A stretch of 64,000 nt of DNA from Salinispora cortesiana (GCF_000484695.1 NZ_AXVR01000003.1:1-64000), one strand, 5' to 3'; shown: positions 8,602-17,870, counted from the first letter of the stretch. A program made the numbers and translations. Notes: generated from the letters alone by a model not told the origin.

Positions 8602-9354
8602 TCAGCCGACGCTGACCTCCGCCGGCTGGTGGTGTGCAGCGGGGCCGGTAGCCCCCGGCGACCAGGCGTCGGCCCGGTCGATCAGGTCAACCACGTCGGC
8701 CAGGGAGGCCAACTCCGGCCCGGTCCAGCCGGTGTCCGGGTTGAAGGTCAGGTGACCGGCGAGGTCCGGGGCCGCCAGGCGTACCGCGCGCAGCCCGGCC
8801 CGCTCCGCCCCGGTCAGTTCCTGACTACCCCCGTCCCCCACGTACAGGCAGGTGGCGGGCGCCAGGCCCAGACGCCGGCAGGCGGCCCGGTACAGCTCCG
8901 GGTCCGGCTTGCAGCGCCCGAACTGGACCGAGAGGACGCGGACGTCGAGGAGCGGGTTGATCGGCAACTGCGGCAGGAGTGCGGGCAGTTCATGGGTGCA
9001 GTCACTGACCAACCCGATCCGGAGCCCACGCTGGCGCAGCGCGGCGAGGGTTGGTACCGCCTCGGCGCGAAGGCGGGTGTCCGCGCGGATGGCACGGAAC
9101 CGGGCGATCACCGCCGACCGGAGCGCCTCCGCCGAGGGTCGAACGCCGGCCTGCGCACAGACCCAGCGCAGGGTGGCCTCGGCGGTGCCCAGCGCGCCGG
9201 TGGCGCGCTGGTAGTACGTGCGGTTGAGGACGTTGACGAACACCTCCGGCGGGCAGCCGAGCAGCTCAGCCGTCGTACCGTGGGCGCTGCCGCGCTGTAC
9301 GGCGCAGGTCAGCGTGCCGTAGAAGTCGAAGAGCACCGCCTGGAACCTGGGCAT
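8602..9354 (-). CDS. HAD superfamily hydrolase
   Basis: A 250-aa HAD phosphatase. Motif I is FDFYGTLT near the N-terminus (nucleophile and acid/base Asp replaced by the FDFYG form: first Asp present, then Tyr at the usual DxD second position). Motif II is VSDCTHE, the Lys is in RCKPDPELY, and motif IV is YVGDGG. The ATG at 9352-9354 starts the usual MPRFQAVLFD beginning. Substitution of the second motif-I Asp by Tyr is typical of haloacid-dehalogenase-type members, so the reaction may be dehalogenation or phosphate hydrolysis. Confidence 0.83.
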   Translation of the reverse strand: MPRFQAVLFDFYGTLTCAVQRGSAHGTTAELLGCPPEVFVNVLNRTYYQRATGALGTAEATLRWVCAQAGVRPSAEALRSAVIARFRAIRADTRLRAEAVPTLAALRQRGLRIGLVSDCTHELPALLPQLPINPLLDVRVLSVQFGRCKPDPELYRAACRRLGLAPATCLYVGDGGSQELTGAERAGLRAVRLAAPDLAGHLTFNPDTGWTGPELASLADVVDLIDRADAWSPGATGPAAHHQPAEVSVG

Positions 9355-9443
9355 GGGGGCCTTTCGGCGGTGAGGGGTTGGCGGTGAGTCGCGGACGATC
9401 GTAATCGAAGGCTGATCGAGCCGGCTTCGGATCCGTGTGACTA

Positions 9444-10364
9444 TTGCTCTTCGTGCCCGCCCTGCCGTCCCGGCTGCCACCGGAGCCGCTCACCGTCGGT
9501 GCGCTCGCCCTCGCCGTGCTCGCCGTATCGTCCTCCGCGCCGTTGGTGGCCTTCGCCGCCGCACCGGCCCTGGCGATGGCGTTCTGGCGCAACCTGCTCT
9601 CGACCGCGGTGCTCGGTCCGGCCACCCTGCTCCTTCGGCGGGAAGAGCTGCGGGCGTTGGCCGCTCCGGCCGGACGACGCGCGGGCCGGTACTGCGTCTT
9701 CTCCGGTGTCGCGCTCGCCGCCCACTTCGCCACCTGGATGCCGAGCGCCAAGCTCACCACGGTGGCGGCGGCCACCGCCCTGGTCGCCACCCAACCCGTC
9801 TGGCAGGGGCTGATCGCGCAGGCCCAGGGTCGGCGACTGTCGAGGGCGGTGTGGGCCGGCGTCGGCGTGGCGGTCGCCGGCGCGGCACTGGCCACCGGTG
9901 CCGACTTCGCGCTCTCCGGGCCGGCGTTCCTCGGCGACCTGCTCGCGATTCTCGGCGGAATGTTCGCCGCGGTCTACACGGCCCTGGGTGAGCAGGCTCG
10001 CCGAACGGTCAGCACCACCACGTACACCACCGTCTGCTACGGCGTCTGCGCTCTGGTCCTGTTCCTGGTCTGCTGGGTCGGTGGGGTGCAGCTGTCCGGC
10101 TTCGACACCCGTACCTGGCTCGCGGTGCTGGCCCTGGTGGCCGGTGCCCAGCTGCTTGGTCATTCGATGTTCACCTACGCGCTGCGTCGGGTCTCGGCCA
10201 CCACGGTCAGTATGCTGATCTTGTTGGAGGCGCCGGGTGCGGCGCTGATTGGCTGGGTCTGGCTGGGCCAGCTGCCGCAGCCGTCAGCGTTGCCGGGCCT
10301 GGCGTTGCTGCTGGTGGGCGTCGCGGTGGTGATCCGCGGCAGCGCGCGGAGCCATCACGCGTGA
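9444..10364 (+). CDS. EamA (DMT) family transporter
   Basis: About 306 aa, nearly all hydrophobic, with about ten predicted membrane helices in two EamA repeats. The first contains FWRNLLSTAVLGPATLLLRR and the second FTYALRRVSATTVSMLILLE, which match the conserved helix 3-4 and 8-9 blocks. Such carriers export amino acids, purines or other metabolites; the substrate is unknown. The start is uncertain: TTG 9444 or GTG 9453, neither with a clear ribosome site. It ends 10 bp inside the convergent SDR gene. Confidence 0.85.
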   Translation: MLFVPALPSRLPPEPLTVGALALAVLAVSSSAPLVAFAAAPALAMAFWRNLLSTAVLGPATLLLRREELRALAAPAGRRAGRYCVFSGVALAAHFATWMPSAKLTTVAAATALVATQPVWQGLIAQAQGRRLSRAVWAGVGVAVAGAALATGADFALSGPAFLGDLLAILGGMFAAVYTALGEQARRTVSTTTYTTVCYGVCALVLFLVCWVGGVQLSGFDTRTWLAVLALVAGAQLLGHSMFTYALRRVSATTVSMLILLEAPGAALIGWVWLGQLPQPSALPGLALLLVGVAVVIRGSARSHHA

Positions 10365-11227
10365 CCCGTCCCGGATCCCGGGTTCCCGTCGATGCCGACC
10401 GCCTTCGCGCTGGCTTCCCAGAGCTGAGCAGCCAACTGCGGATCAGTTGCCTTCTGGGCTGGTTGGCGGAGCCGGAGATCCTGGTAGTACCCGCCGCTGT
10501 GCAGCCGTTCCGGGGCCTGGCTGGCGAGCCAGACCAGGGTCTCGGCCCCCTTTTCCGCGCTGCGGGCCGGCAACAGGCGCATGGCGAAAGTGATCAACCG
10601 GCTGTCACCACCGAACCGGGTCCGCACCACGCCCGGGTGGAAGCAGTACGTCGGAAGGTCCCGCCAGCGTCGGGCTGCCTCCGTGGTGAACAGGATGTTC
10701 GCTTGTTTGCTGGTGCCGTAGACGCTCATCGCGCGGTACCGGTGCAGCGGCTGGTTGAGGTCGTTCGGGTTCAGCGACCCACTGCGGTGGGCGGTGGACG
10801 CGGTCACCACGACCCGGCCGAGTCGATCCCGCAGGAGGTTGGTCAACAGGAACGGCGCGAGATGGTTGGTCTGAATCGACAGCTCGTAGCCGTCAACGGT
10901 GGTGGTCGGCTCGAGCACGATCGCCCCAGCGTTGTTGGCCAGCACGTCGATCCGGTCGTATGCGGCGCGCAGCCGCTCCGCCAGGGCGCGGACATCGTCG
11001 AGGACGGCGAAGTCCGCGCGGAACACCTCCGGCAGCTCGCCGGCGGCCTCCCGGACCTGCTCGGCGGCGGCGTGGAGGCGGGCCGAGTCACGCCCGACGA
11101 GTACCACCTGGTCGCCGCGGCAGGCCAGCTCGATTGCGGCGGCGAGGCCGATGCCGGAGGTAGCTCCGGTCAGCACCGTCAGCCGACGCCCAGTGAGATC
11201 TTCCACAGGTCCGTTCACCCCAGTCAC
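10355..11227 (-). CDS. SDR family oxidoreductase (retinol-dehydrogenase-like)
   Basis: A 290-aa NAD(P)-dependent short-chain dehydrogenase. TGATSGIG is the cofactor loop (about 20-27), LANNAGA the NNAG motif, and VYGTSKQANI the catalytic YxxxK. The long C-terminal part resembles the retinol dehydrogenase/WW-oxidoreductase branch used on lipophilic carbonyls. Substrate unknown. It is divergent from the CoA-lyase gene. Confidence 0.88.
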   Translation of the reverse strand: MTGVNGPVEDLTGRRLTVLTGATSGIGLAAAIELACRGDQVVLVGRDSARLHAAAEQVREAAGELPEVFRADFAVLDDVRALAERLRAAYDRIDVLANNAGAIVLEPTTTVDGYELSIQTNHLAPFLLTNLLRDRLGRVVVTASTAHRSGSLNPNDLNQPLHRYRAMSVYGTSKQANILFTTEAARRWRDLPTYCFHPGVVRTRFGGDSRLITFAMRLLPARSAEKGAETLVWLASQAPERLHSGGYYQDLRLRQPAQKATDPQLAAQLWEASAKAVGIDGNPGSGTGHA

Positions 11228-11359
11228 GGCACGAGGTTACCGTGACGTCCCCACGTACTTTGGGAACGTTAGGCCGCCTGTTTGGATCGCCAGGTCCACA
11301 TACGTCTGCATGTTCGAGGTGGCGCCGGCCTGTCGCCGGACGCTGGAAGGAGCGCATTC

Positions 11360-12316
11360 ATGACCGCAGTCGGTCGCCCCCGTCGGTCCTGCCTCGCGGT
11401 ACCGGGTTCCAGCGTCAAAATGTTGGGTAAGGCGCAGGGCCTCCCCGCCGACCAGGTCTTCCTCGATCTTGAGGACGCGGTCGCCCCGCTCGCGAAGCCG
11501 GACGCGCGGAAGAACATCATCGCCGCCCTCAACGAGGGTGACTGGACCGGCAAGACCCGGGTGGTCCGGGTGAACGACCTGACCACCCCATGGACCTACC
11601 GGGACGTTATCGATGTTGTCGAGGGCGCCGGCGCCAACCTCGACTGCATCATGCTGCCGAAGGTGCAGGACGCCGGCCAGGTGCAGTGGTTGGATCTCAC
11701 TCTCACCCAGGTGGAGAAGACACTCGGTCTCCAGGTTGGGCGGATCGGCATCGAGGCGCAGATCGAGAACGCGGCCGGCCTGGTGAACGTGGACGCGATC
11801 GCCGCGGCGTCGTCCCGGGTGGAGACCATCATCTTCGGCCCCGCCGACTTCATGGCATCGATCAACATGAGGTCGCTGACGGTCGGGGCGCTGATTCCGG
11901 ACTACCCGGGCGATCCCTACCACTACATTCTGATGCGCATCCTGATGGCCGCCCGGATGCATGACAAGCAGGCGATCGACGGCCCGTTTCTGCAGATCCG
12001 GGATGTTGACGGGTTCCGCGACGTGGCCAAGCGGTCCGCCGCGCTCGGCTTCGACGGGAAGTGGGTGCTGCACCCAGGTCAGCTGGAGGCCGCGAACGAG
12101 GTCTACTCGCCGGCCCAGGACGACTACGACCACGCCGAGTTGATCCTCGACGCCTACCAGCACTACACCTCGGAGGCCGGCGGGAAGCTCGGCGCCGTGA
12201 TGCTCGGTGACGAGATGATTGACGAGGCGTCGCGCAAGATGGCGTTGGTGATCGCAGCGAAGGGCCGAGCGGCCGGGATGGTTCGTACCTCTTCCTTCAC
12301 CCCGCCGGCGCAGTAG
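11360..12316 (+). CDS. HpcH/HpaI (CitE-like) CoA-ester lyase, probable malyl/methylmalyl-CoA lyase
   Basis: A 318-aa TIM-barrel lyase. SCLAVPGSS begins the family block, DLEDAV carries the metal-binding acidic residues, MLPKVQDA follows, and GIEAQIENAAG holds the second metal Glu. FGPADFMASI and WVLHPGQLEAANEVY are the CoA-contacting blocks of the CitE/malyl-CoA lyase branch. ATG 11360 has AAGGAG at 11347-11352. With the nearby acyl-CoA dehydrogenase (14.6 kb) and MaoC hydratase (18.4 kb) it fits the last steps of the ethylmalonyl-CoA pathway, in which methylmalyl-CoA is cleaved to glyoxylate and propionyl-CoA. That role is inferred. Confidence 0.85.
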   Translation: MTAVGRPRRSCLAVPGSSVKMLGKAQGLPADQVFLDLEDAVAPLAKPDARKNIIAALNEGDWTGKTRVVRVNDLTTPWTYRDVIDVVEGAGANLDCIMLPKVQDAGQVQWLDLTLTQVEKTLGLQVGRIGIEAQIENAAGLVNVDAIAAASSRVETIIFGPADFMASINMRSLTVGALIPDYPGDPYHYILMRILMAARMHDKQAIDGPFLQIRDVDGFRDVAKRSAALGFDGKWVLHPGQLEAANEVYSPAQDDYDHAELILDAYQHYTSEAGGKLGAVMLGDEMIDEASRKMALVIAAKGRAAGMVRTSSFTPPAQ

Positions 12317-12838
12317 TCAGACGGTGCTCGTGGTTTCGGCAGCGGCGACAAGGACGAACACCGTCACGACGAACACCACCACGTAGAAGACGGCGACGAG
12401 TGCCGCCAGGCCGGTCAGGATCCAGCCGCTGATGATCGCGGCCTTCGCCACACCGTCGCCGCCCTCGCCGGTTTCCCGGATCTGCTTCTGGGCGACGTGG
12501 CCGAGGATCGCCCCAGCCGGCGCGGTGAGGAAGAACACGATACCGACCAGTGACAACACCAGGGCGACGGTGGCCAGACCGTTCGTCTTCGGCTGCGGGT
12601 AGCCGTAGCCCGGGTACGTCGGCTGCGGGTAGCCGCCCGCCGGGTAGGCGCCCGGGTACGGGCCGGTCGGGGGGTAGGGAACGCCCTCGGTGGGCTGGCC
12701 GGGCCCGGGTTGGCTGCTCGTCGGGGCGGAAGGAATGGGTTGCTGCCCCGGATTGGCGTGCTGTTGACTGTCGTCCGGCACTCCGGTAAGCGGTCGAGCC
12801 GGGTCCTGCCAGTCGCCGGCGGAGGGGGGATAGGTCAT
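12317..12838 (-). CDS. DUF4190-domain membrane protein
   Basis: A 173-aa protein. The N-terminal half is Pro/Gly/Tyr/Gln-rich and disordered (YPPTGPYPGAYPAGGYPQ). The C-terminal half has the DUF4190 pattern of two membrane helices around a GAILGHVAQKQIRETGE loop, followed by a second hydrophobic segment and a Val/Ala-rich end. Function unknown. The ATG at 12836-12838 is chosen over the upstream frame because the typical MTYPP start and a GGGAGAG site are there. A second DUF4190 gene lies 1.1 kb away. Confidence 0.8.
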   Translation of the reverse strand: MTYPPSAGDWQDPARPLTGVPDDSQQHANPGQQPIPSAPTSSQPGPGQPTEGVPYPPTGPYPGAYPAGGYPQPTYPGYGYPQPKTNGLATVALVLSLVGIVFFLTAPAGAILGHVAQKQIRETGEGGDGVAKAAIISGWILTGLAALVAVFYVVVFVVTVFVLVAAAETTSTV

Positions 12839-13104
12839 GGCCTTGGTCTGCTCTCCCACAGGGTGATGGTGGGTTGTCAGGGTAGTCAGCCAAAGGAAAT
12901 TCGGGGAAACCGCCACCGCGCCGCGTTGATCGACCCGGGGCAAACGGGCAGGATTCTGGCATGGCGATTGACGCGAGAGCCGGTAGCCGACCGAGACGAG
13001 ACGCGAGTCGCCGCGGCGCGGCCCGCCGTAGCCGAGCGACGGGCGGTGACCCGGTTGGGCAGAGCGGGCAGGACGAGCACGTGCCCCTGCCGGAGCCGGT
13101 CACC

Positions 13105-13860
13105 ATGCGGCTCGACGGAAGGGTGGCGTTGGTGACCGGAGCCGGCAGCCCGGACGGTATCGGGTACGCGACCGCGCGTCGCCTCGCCGATCTGGGCGCG
13201 CGGGTCGCCATCGTCTCCACCACTCGCCGCATCCACGAGCGCGCCGCCGAGCTGGGGGTCACCGGATTCGTGGCTGACCTGACCGACGAGTCGGAGGTCG
13301 GTGCGTTGGCAGATGCGGTCACCGAGCAACTCGGTGACGTGGAGGTGTTGGTCAACAACGCCGGCTTGGCGAGTCGGGCGAGTCCGGAGGTACTGCGGCC
13401 GGTCGCCCAGCTCAGCTATGAGGAGTGGCGCGGTGAGATCGATCGCAACCTCACCACCGCCTTCCTGTGCAGCCGCGCGTTTATCGGCGGGATGGCCGAA
13501 CGGGGTTGGGGCCGGATCGTGAGCTTGGCGGCGACCGCCGGCCCGGTCAACGCGTTGCCGACCGAGGCCGCCTACGCGGCGGCCAAGGCTGGCGTTGTCG
13601 GGCTGACCCGGGCGTTGGCGATGGAGATGATCGCGGACGGGGTGACCGTCAACGCGGTGGCCCCGGGGACCATCCACACCGCCGCGTCAACGATGGCCGA
13701 GCTCAAACAAGGGCTGGGCACCCCGGTCGGGCGGCCGGGTACGCCGGACGAGGTGGCGGCGTCCGTCGCATTCCTCTGCTCGCCGGCTGCCTCCTACATC
13801 ACCGGCCAAATGCTGGTGGTGGACGGCGGCAACAGCGTGCGCGAAGCGCAGTTCCGCTGA
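13105..13860 (+). CDS. SDR family oxidoreductase (FabG-like)
   Basis: About 251 aa from the ATG at 13105 (GTG 13081 is possible). [12 protein letters not shown] forms the nucleotide loop, with an insertion relative to TGxxxGIG. VNNAGLA, the Ser in VSLAATAG and the YAAAKAG catalytic YxxxK follow. The ending [13 protein letters not shown] is the classic FabG-type C-terminus. It probably reduces or oxidises a hydroxyacyl or similar substrate with NAD(P)H. It has no pathway partners beside it, so the substrate is open. Confidence 0.86.
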   Translation: MRLDGRVALVTGAGSPDGIGYATARRLADLGARVAIVSTTRRIHERAAELGVTGFVADLTDESEVGALADAVTEQLGDVEVLVNNAGLASRASPEVLRPVAQLSYEEWRGEIDRNLTTAFLCSRAFIGGMAERGWGRIVSLAATAGPVNALPTEAAYAAAKAGVVGLTRALAMEMIADGVTVNAVAPGTIHTAASTMAELKQGLGTPVGRPGTPDEVAASVAFLCSPAASYITGQMLVVDGGNSVREAQFR

Positions 13861-13954
13861 CCCGTTGCGCTCGGGCGGGCGTGGGCGGGGCTGCATGTCG
13901 GCACCAAGGCGTGGCGCCGCGCACGCCCCCCGGGGACCCGTGGGGCACCCCGCC

Positions 13955-14482
13955 TCAGTAACTGTTGGGGCTGCCGGGGATGGGGGCGCTGGCCGCAAAC
14001 ACGATTCCGCAGCAGGCCAGCAGGCCGAGCACGGTGAAGATGTAGCTCAGGATCAGGCCCACGGTGGCGAGTTGGCCACCGGACTCGCCACTGGTGCGTA
14101 GCTGCCGGCGGGCCAGGTGGCCGAGGACGATGCCAGCAGGTGCGAACACGAAGGCGAAGACCAGGGAGAGGACGGCCAGGACGTTCGTTGCGGGGCTTTT
14201 GGAGGCGCCGTAGAGCTGGTGCTGCTGCCCCCACTGCGGCTGTTGCTGCCCCCATTGCTGCTGTTGCTGTTCCCACTGCGGTGGTTGCTGTTGCTCCCAC
14301 TGTTGTTGCTGTTCCCACTGCTGCTGCCCCCACTGGGGCTGGCCGCCCTGCGCCGCACCGTGCTCCGGCGGCTGGTCCGGGTCGGCTCGGTGCGAGGGGG
14401 GCGGCTCCGGGCCGGCGGCGGGCTGTTCCCACGGGGACACGGGCCGGTCGGGATCCGGTGGACCGGACGGTGGCTGGCTCAC
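13955..14482 (-). CDS. DUF4190 protein with Gln/Trp-rich repeats
   Basis: A 175-aa protein. A Pro-rich start (SQPPSGPPDPDRPVSPWEQP) is followed by a low-complexity region (about 45-95) made of QWGQQ/QWEQQ units, then the DUF4190 helix pair with GIVLGHLARRQL between. The GTG at 14480-14482 has an AGGAGG site at 14490-14495, so the much longer upstream frame is rejected. Function unknown; the repeat could mediate assembly at the membrane. Divergent from the acyl-CoA dehydrogenase gene. Confidence 0.78.
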   Translation of the reverse strand: MSQPPSGPPDPDRPVSPWEQPAAGPEPPPSHRADPDQPPEHGAAQGGQPQWGQQQWEQQQQWEQQQPPQWEQQQQQWGQQQPQWGQQHQLYGASKSPATNVLAVLSLVFAFVFAPAGIVLGHLARRQLRTSGESGGQLATVGLILSYIFTVLGLLACCGIVFAASAPIPGSPNSY

Positions 14483-14531
14483 GACTTTCTCCTCCTGCCG
14501 AGCTCCCTGTGGCCGGACGCTACCCCGGCTG

Positions 14532-14545
14532 GTGAAACTTTTCAC
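14532..14545. promoter_or_regulatory. Palindromic operator candidate in divergent promoter region
   Basis: GTGAAA-CT-TTTCAC is a perfect 6+2+6 inverted repeat halfway between the divergent DUF4190 and acyl-CoA dehydrogenase genes. It is too short and too AT-rich to be a terminator, and it sits about 100 bp before the dehydrogenase start, where a repressor could act. The binding protein is unknown. Confidence 0.45.
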
Positions 14546-14645
14546 AGCGGTTCGGGGACTGGTCACCTTGGCGGCAACGCTCGCGCCGCTGATACTAGCC
14601 GGGCACTTGGTTACCCCCGAGTAGCACCACGACCCGGAGGCGGAT

Positions 14646-15842
14646 ATGGCTCGACTCGCCCAGACACCCGGCCTGACCGACGTGCAACAGTCGATTCTGG
14701 AAACCGTCCGGGAGTTCGCGAACAAGGAGATCATCCCGCACGCCCAGCGGTTGGAGCACGCCGACGAGTACCCGGCCGACATCCTAGACGGGATGCGCGA
14801 GATGGGACTCTTCGGCCTGACCATCGGTGAGGAGTACGGCGGTCTTGGGGAGTCTCTGCTGACCTACGCGTTGGTGGTCGAGGAGTTGTCCCGGGGCTGG
14901 ATGTCGATCTCCGGCATCGTCAACACCCACTTCATCGTGGCGTACCTGATCTCTCAGCACGGCTCGGCCGACCAACGGGCTCGGTTGCTGCCGAAGATGG
15001 CGACCGGCGAGGTGCGCGGGGCCTTCTCGATGTCCGAGCCGGAGTGCGGCTCCGACGTCTCGGCGATCACCTCACGGGCGGTCCGGGACGGTGCGAATTA
15101 CGTCCTCAACGGCCAGAAGATGTGGCTGACCAACGGGGCGTACGCATCGGTGGTCGCCACCCTGGTCAAGACCGACACCGGCGCCGACTCGGTGTACGGG
15201 AACATGAGCACCTTCCTGCTGGAGAAGGAGCCGGGCTTTGGTGAGACCGCTCCGGGCCTCACCATCCCAGGAAAGATCGACAAGATGGGCTACAAGGGGG
15301 TCGAGACCACCGAGATGGTTCTCGACGGCGTGACCGTCCCCGAGTCCGCGGTGCTCGGCGGAGCCGAACAGGTCGGTCGTGGCTTCTACCAGATGATGGA
15401 CGGGATCGAGGTGGGTCGGGTGAACGTGGCGGCCCGTGCCTGCGGCATCTCGATTCGTGCCTTCGAGCTGGCCGCCGCGTACGCGCAGCAGCGCCGCACC
15501 TTTGGCCAGCCGCTCGCCAAGCACCAGGCCATCGCGTTCAAGCTGGCCGAGATGGGAACGAAGATCGAGGCTGCGCACGCGTTGATGGTCAACGCCGCCC
15601 GGCTGAAGGACGCCGGTCAACGAAACGATGTCGAGGCCGGCATGGCCAAGCTACTCGCCTCCGAGTACTGCGCCGAGGTGGTCCAGGAGGCGTTCCGTAT
15701 CCACGGTGGCTATGGCTACTCCAAGGAGTACGAGATCGAGCGCCTGATGCGGGAGGCCCCGTTCCTGCTCATCGGTGAGGGCACCTCGGAGATCCAGAAG
15801 ACCATCATCTCCCGTGGTCTGCTCCGGGAGTACCGGCTCTGA
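14646..15842 (+). CDS. Acyl-CoA dehydrogenase
   Basis: A 398-aa flavoprotein with the complete ACAD fold. It shows the FAD-contacting block AFSMSEPECGSDV, the KMWLTNGAYA beta-domain, the QRRTFGQPLAKHQAI helix, the IHGGYGYSKEYEIERLMRE block and the C-terminal LIGEGTSEIQ containing the expected catalytic Glu. Given the nearby CitE-type lyase and MaoC hydratase, methylsuccinyl-CoA dehydrogenase of the ethylmalonyl-CoA pathway is a fair guess; a general short- or branched-chain dehydrogenase is the alternative. A purine-rich GGAGGCGGAT precedes the ATG. Confidence 0.9.
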   Translation: MARLAQTPGLTDVQQSILETVREFANKEIIPHAQRLEHADEYPADILDGMREMGLFGLTIGEEYGGLGESLLTYALVVEELSRGWMSISGIVNTHFIVAYLISQHGSADQRARLLPKMATGEVRGAFSMSEPECGSDVSAITSRAVRDGANYVLNGQKMWLTNGAYASVVATLVKTDTGADSVYGNMSTFLLEKEPGFGETAPGLTIPGKIDKMGYKGVETTEMVLDGVTVPESAVLGGAEQVGRGFYQMMDGIEVGRVNVAARACGISIRAFELAAAYAQQRRTFGQPLAKHQAIAFKLAEMGTKIEAAHALMVNAARLKDAGQRNDVEAGMAKLLASEYCAEVVQEAFRIHGGYGYSKEYEIERLMREAPFLLIGEGTSEIQKTIISRGLLREYRL

Positions 15843-15849
15843 CGCCCCG

Positions 15850-16257
15850 TCAGCCTCGGCGGCTCAGGCCGGCGGCGGCGCGTTCGACGGCGAGGCAACG
15901 GTCCTCGACGTAGTCGATGCCAGCGTCGGTGGCGATCCGCCGGGCCGTCGGGGAGACGATGCCGAGTTGCAGCCAGACCGCCGGTGCGCCGATCGCGACG
16001 GCCGAGCGGACGACCTCCACCGCATCGTCGGCCGGGCGGAACACGTCCACCAGGTCGACCGGGTGCGGCAGGTCGGCGAGGGACGGGTAGGCGCGCTCGC
16101 CGAACAGCTCGTCCACGGCCGGGTTGACCGGGATGATTCGCCAGCCGTGCTGTTGCAGTTGCAGCGGCACGGTGTGCGCGGGCTTTCGCCGATCACGGGA
16201 TGCGCCGACAACGGCGATGACGGCGGCGTCGGCGAGGATCTGCTGGGGCGTGCGCAT
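15850..16257 (-). CDS. CoA-binding domain protein (YccU type)
   Basis: A 135-aa Rossmann-like protein. VIAVVGASRDRRKPAHTV is the CoA-binding loop, then IIPVNPAVDELFG, VDVFRPADD and WLQLGIVSP, all in the order seen in YccU-like CoA_binding_2 proteins. The biochemical role of this small family is not settled. Convergent with the acyl-CoA dehydrogenase, with 7 bp between. Confidence 0.85.
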   Translation of the reverse strand: MRTPQQILADAAVIAVVGASRDRRKPAHTVPLQLQQHGWRIIPVNPAVDELFGERAYPSLADLPHPVDLVDVFRPADDAVEVVRSAVAIGAPAVWLQLGIVSPTARRIATDAGIDYVEDRCLAVERAAAGLSRRG

Positions 16258-16405
16258 TCATCGACTCTAACGCCGCTGGTCGTGGCGGGCTGGCCGAGCG
16301 CAGGGGTGCGCCGATGCGGTACCACCGGCAGTGCCGGGCCGAGGGGGCCGGTAGCGTCGGGCAGAGGGGCCGGCAGGGTGGGGCCGAGGGATCCGGTGCG
16401 GGCGG

Positions 16406-17443
16406 CTAGAGCAGACTGAGCTGCTCGGCGTGCGGCCGGTCGGGGGGTCGCGGGGCGTCCCGGGGAGCGCCGGGATGTAGGCCGTGCCGGCGGGCCGCGA
16501 TCCGGACCCGGGCGGTCAGCTCCCGCTGGTACGACTGCGGGGAGTAGGCGCCGCCCCCGTATAGCTCACGGTAGCGGGGGACCAGGTGCGGAAAGGCGCG
16601 ACCGAGCCAGCGGGCATACCAGTCCCGGGCGCCGGCGCGCAGGTGTAGTGCGATCGGGGTCACGCCGGTCGCCCCGGCGGCGGCGATCGCCGCCACGGTC
16701 GCCTCGATGGAGGCGTCGTCGTCGCTGAGGCCGGGCAGGATCGGTGCCATCAGCACCTCGACGGCGAAGCCGGCCTCGGTGAGTTGGCGGACCACGTGTA
16801 GCCGTCGACCCGGGCTCGGTGTGCCCGGCTCGACCGCTCGCCAGAGCCGCTCGTCCACGAAGCCCAGTGAGCAGGCCAGGCTGACCCGGGTCACCTGGGC
16901 GGCCTGGCGGAGCAGGGGAAGGTCGCGCAGGATGAGGGTGCCCTTGGTGAGGATCGAGAAGGGGTTGGCGAAGTCCCGTAGCGCGCTGATGATCTCCGGT
17001 AGGAGTCGGTAGCGCCCCTCGGCTCGCTGGTAGCAGTCCACGTTGGTGCCCATCGCGATCGGCGCTCCCCGCCAGCTGGATGCTGCCAGTTCTCGGCGGA
17101 GCAACTCGCCGGCGTTGGTTTTGACGATCACTCGTCGATCGAAGTCGGCACCGGCGTCGAGGCCGAGGTAGGTGTGCGTGTTGCGGGCGAAGCAGTACAC
17201 GCAGGCGTGGCTGCAACCCCGATATGGGTTGACGGTCCACTCGAAGGGGACCCGGGAGGTGCCCGGAACTCGGTTGATGATCGACTTCGCCTGGATTTCA
17301 TAGAAGGTCATTCCGGCGAAGTCGGGCGTGGGGAAGCTGCGGGCGGTGGCGCCGGTCAGCGCCAGCGGCAGGGGTGGCGTCGCTGGCGCTGACCCGTCGA
17401 GGCCGATCGTGCTCGGATCGGCGGCGAGGTTGTCCCAGCGCAT
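16406..17443 (-). CDS. Radical SAM protein, Rv2578c family
   Basis: A 345-aa radical SAM protein. The cluster motif CxxxCxxC appears as CSHACVYC after VNPYRG, followed by KTNAGELLRREL, MGTNVDCYQRAEGRYRL and NPFSILTKGTLILRDL. These are the hallmark blocks of the actinobacterial Rv2578c family, related to the SplB/DUF1848-like branch. The ATG at 17443 gives the usual MRWDNL start. The substrate is not known. No partner gene lies in the same transcript. Confidence 0.88.
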   Translation of the reverse strand: MRWDNLAADPSTIGLDGSAPATPPLPLALTGATARSFPTPDFAGMTFYEIQAKSIINRVPGTSRVPFEWTVNPYRGCSHACVYCFARNTHTYLGLDAGADFDRRVIVKTNAGELLRRELAASSWRGAPIAMGTNVDCYQRAEGRYRLLPEIISALRDFANPFSILTKGTLILRDLPLLRQAAQVTRVSLACSLGFVDERLWRAVEPGTPSPGRRLHVVRQLTEAGFAVEVLMAPILPGLSDDDASIEATVAAIAAAGATGVTPIALHLRAGARDWYARWLGRAFPHLVPRYRELYGGGAYSPQSYQRELTARVRIAARRHGLHPGAPRDAPRPPDRPHAEQLSLL

Positions 17444-17507
17444 GGCTGGTATTCGAACACATGTACGAAATGATGGCAAGCGCTGCGGGTGCGCCGGCCC
17501 GGGTGGG

Positions 17508-17870
17508 TCAGTGGGGGTGTTCGGCGAGCTTCTTGCGGACGTCGTCCATGTCCAGCGCCTCGACCTGCTCGATCAGGTTCTCGAGGGCTGACTCGGGTAG
17601 CGCGCCGGGCTGGGCGAAGACGATGACCCCGTCGCGGATCGCCATGATCGTTGGGATGGAGCGGATGTCGAACTTCGCGCCCAGCTCCTGCTGTGCCTCG
17701 GTGTCGACCTTGCCGAAGACGATGTCTGGGTGCTTCTCCGAGGAGCGCTCGTACACCGGGGCGAACCGCTTGCAGGGGCCGCACCAATCGGCCCAGAAGT
17801 CGACGAGCACGATTCCGTCACCGCCGGTCAGCTCGTCGAAGTTCGCCGTGGTCAGCTCAACGGTTGCCAT
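17508..17870 (-). CDS. Thioredoxin
   Basis: A 120-aa thioredoxin. FWADWCGPCKRFAPVYE has the CGPC active site near residue 34, followed by FGKVDTEAQQELGAKFDIRSIPTI with the cis-Pro in place. The last helix is slightly extended. It reduces protein disulfides in the cytoplasm with thioredoxin reductase. ATG 17870 is preceded by GAGATTGAG; the upstream in-frame ATG lacks a site. It reads away from the operator-rich gap at 17.9-18.4 kb. Confidence 0.9.
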   Translation of the reverse strand: MATVELTTANFDELTGGDGIVLVDFWADWCGPCKRFAPVYERSSEKHPDIVFGKVDTEAQQELGAKFDIRSIPTIMAIRDGVIVFAQPGALPESALENLIEQVEALDMDDVRKKLAEHPH

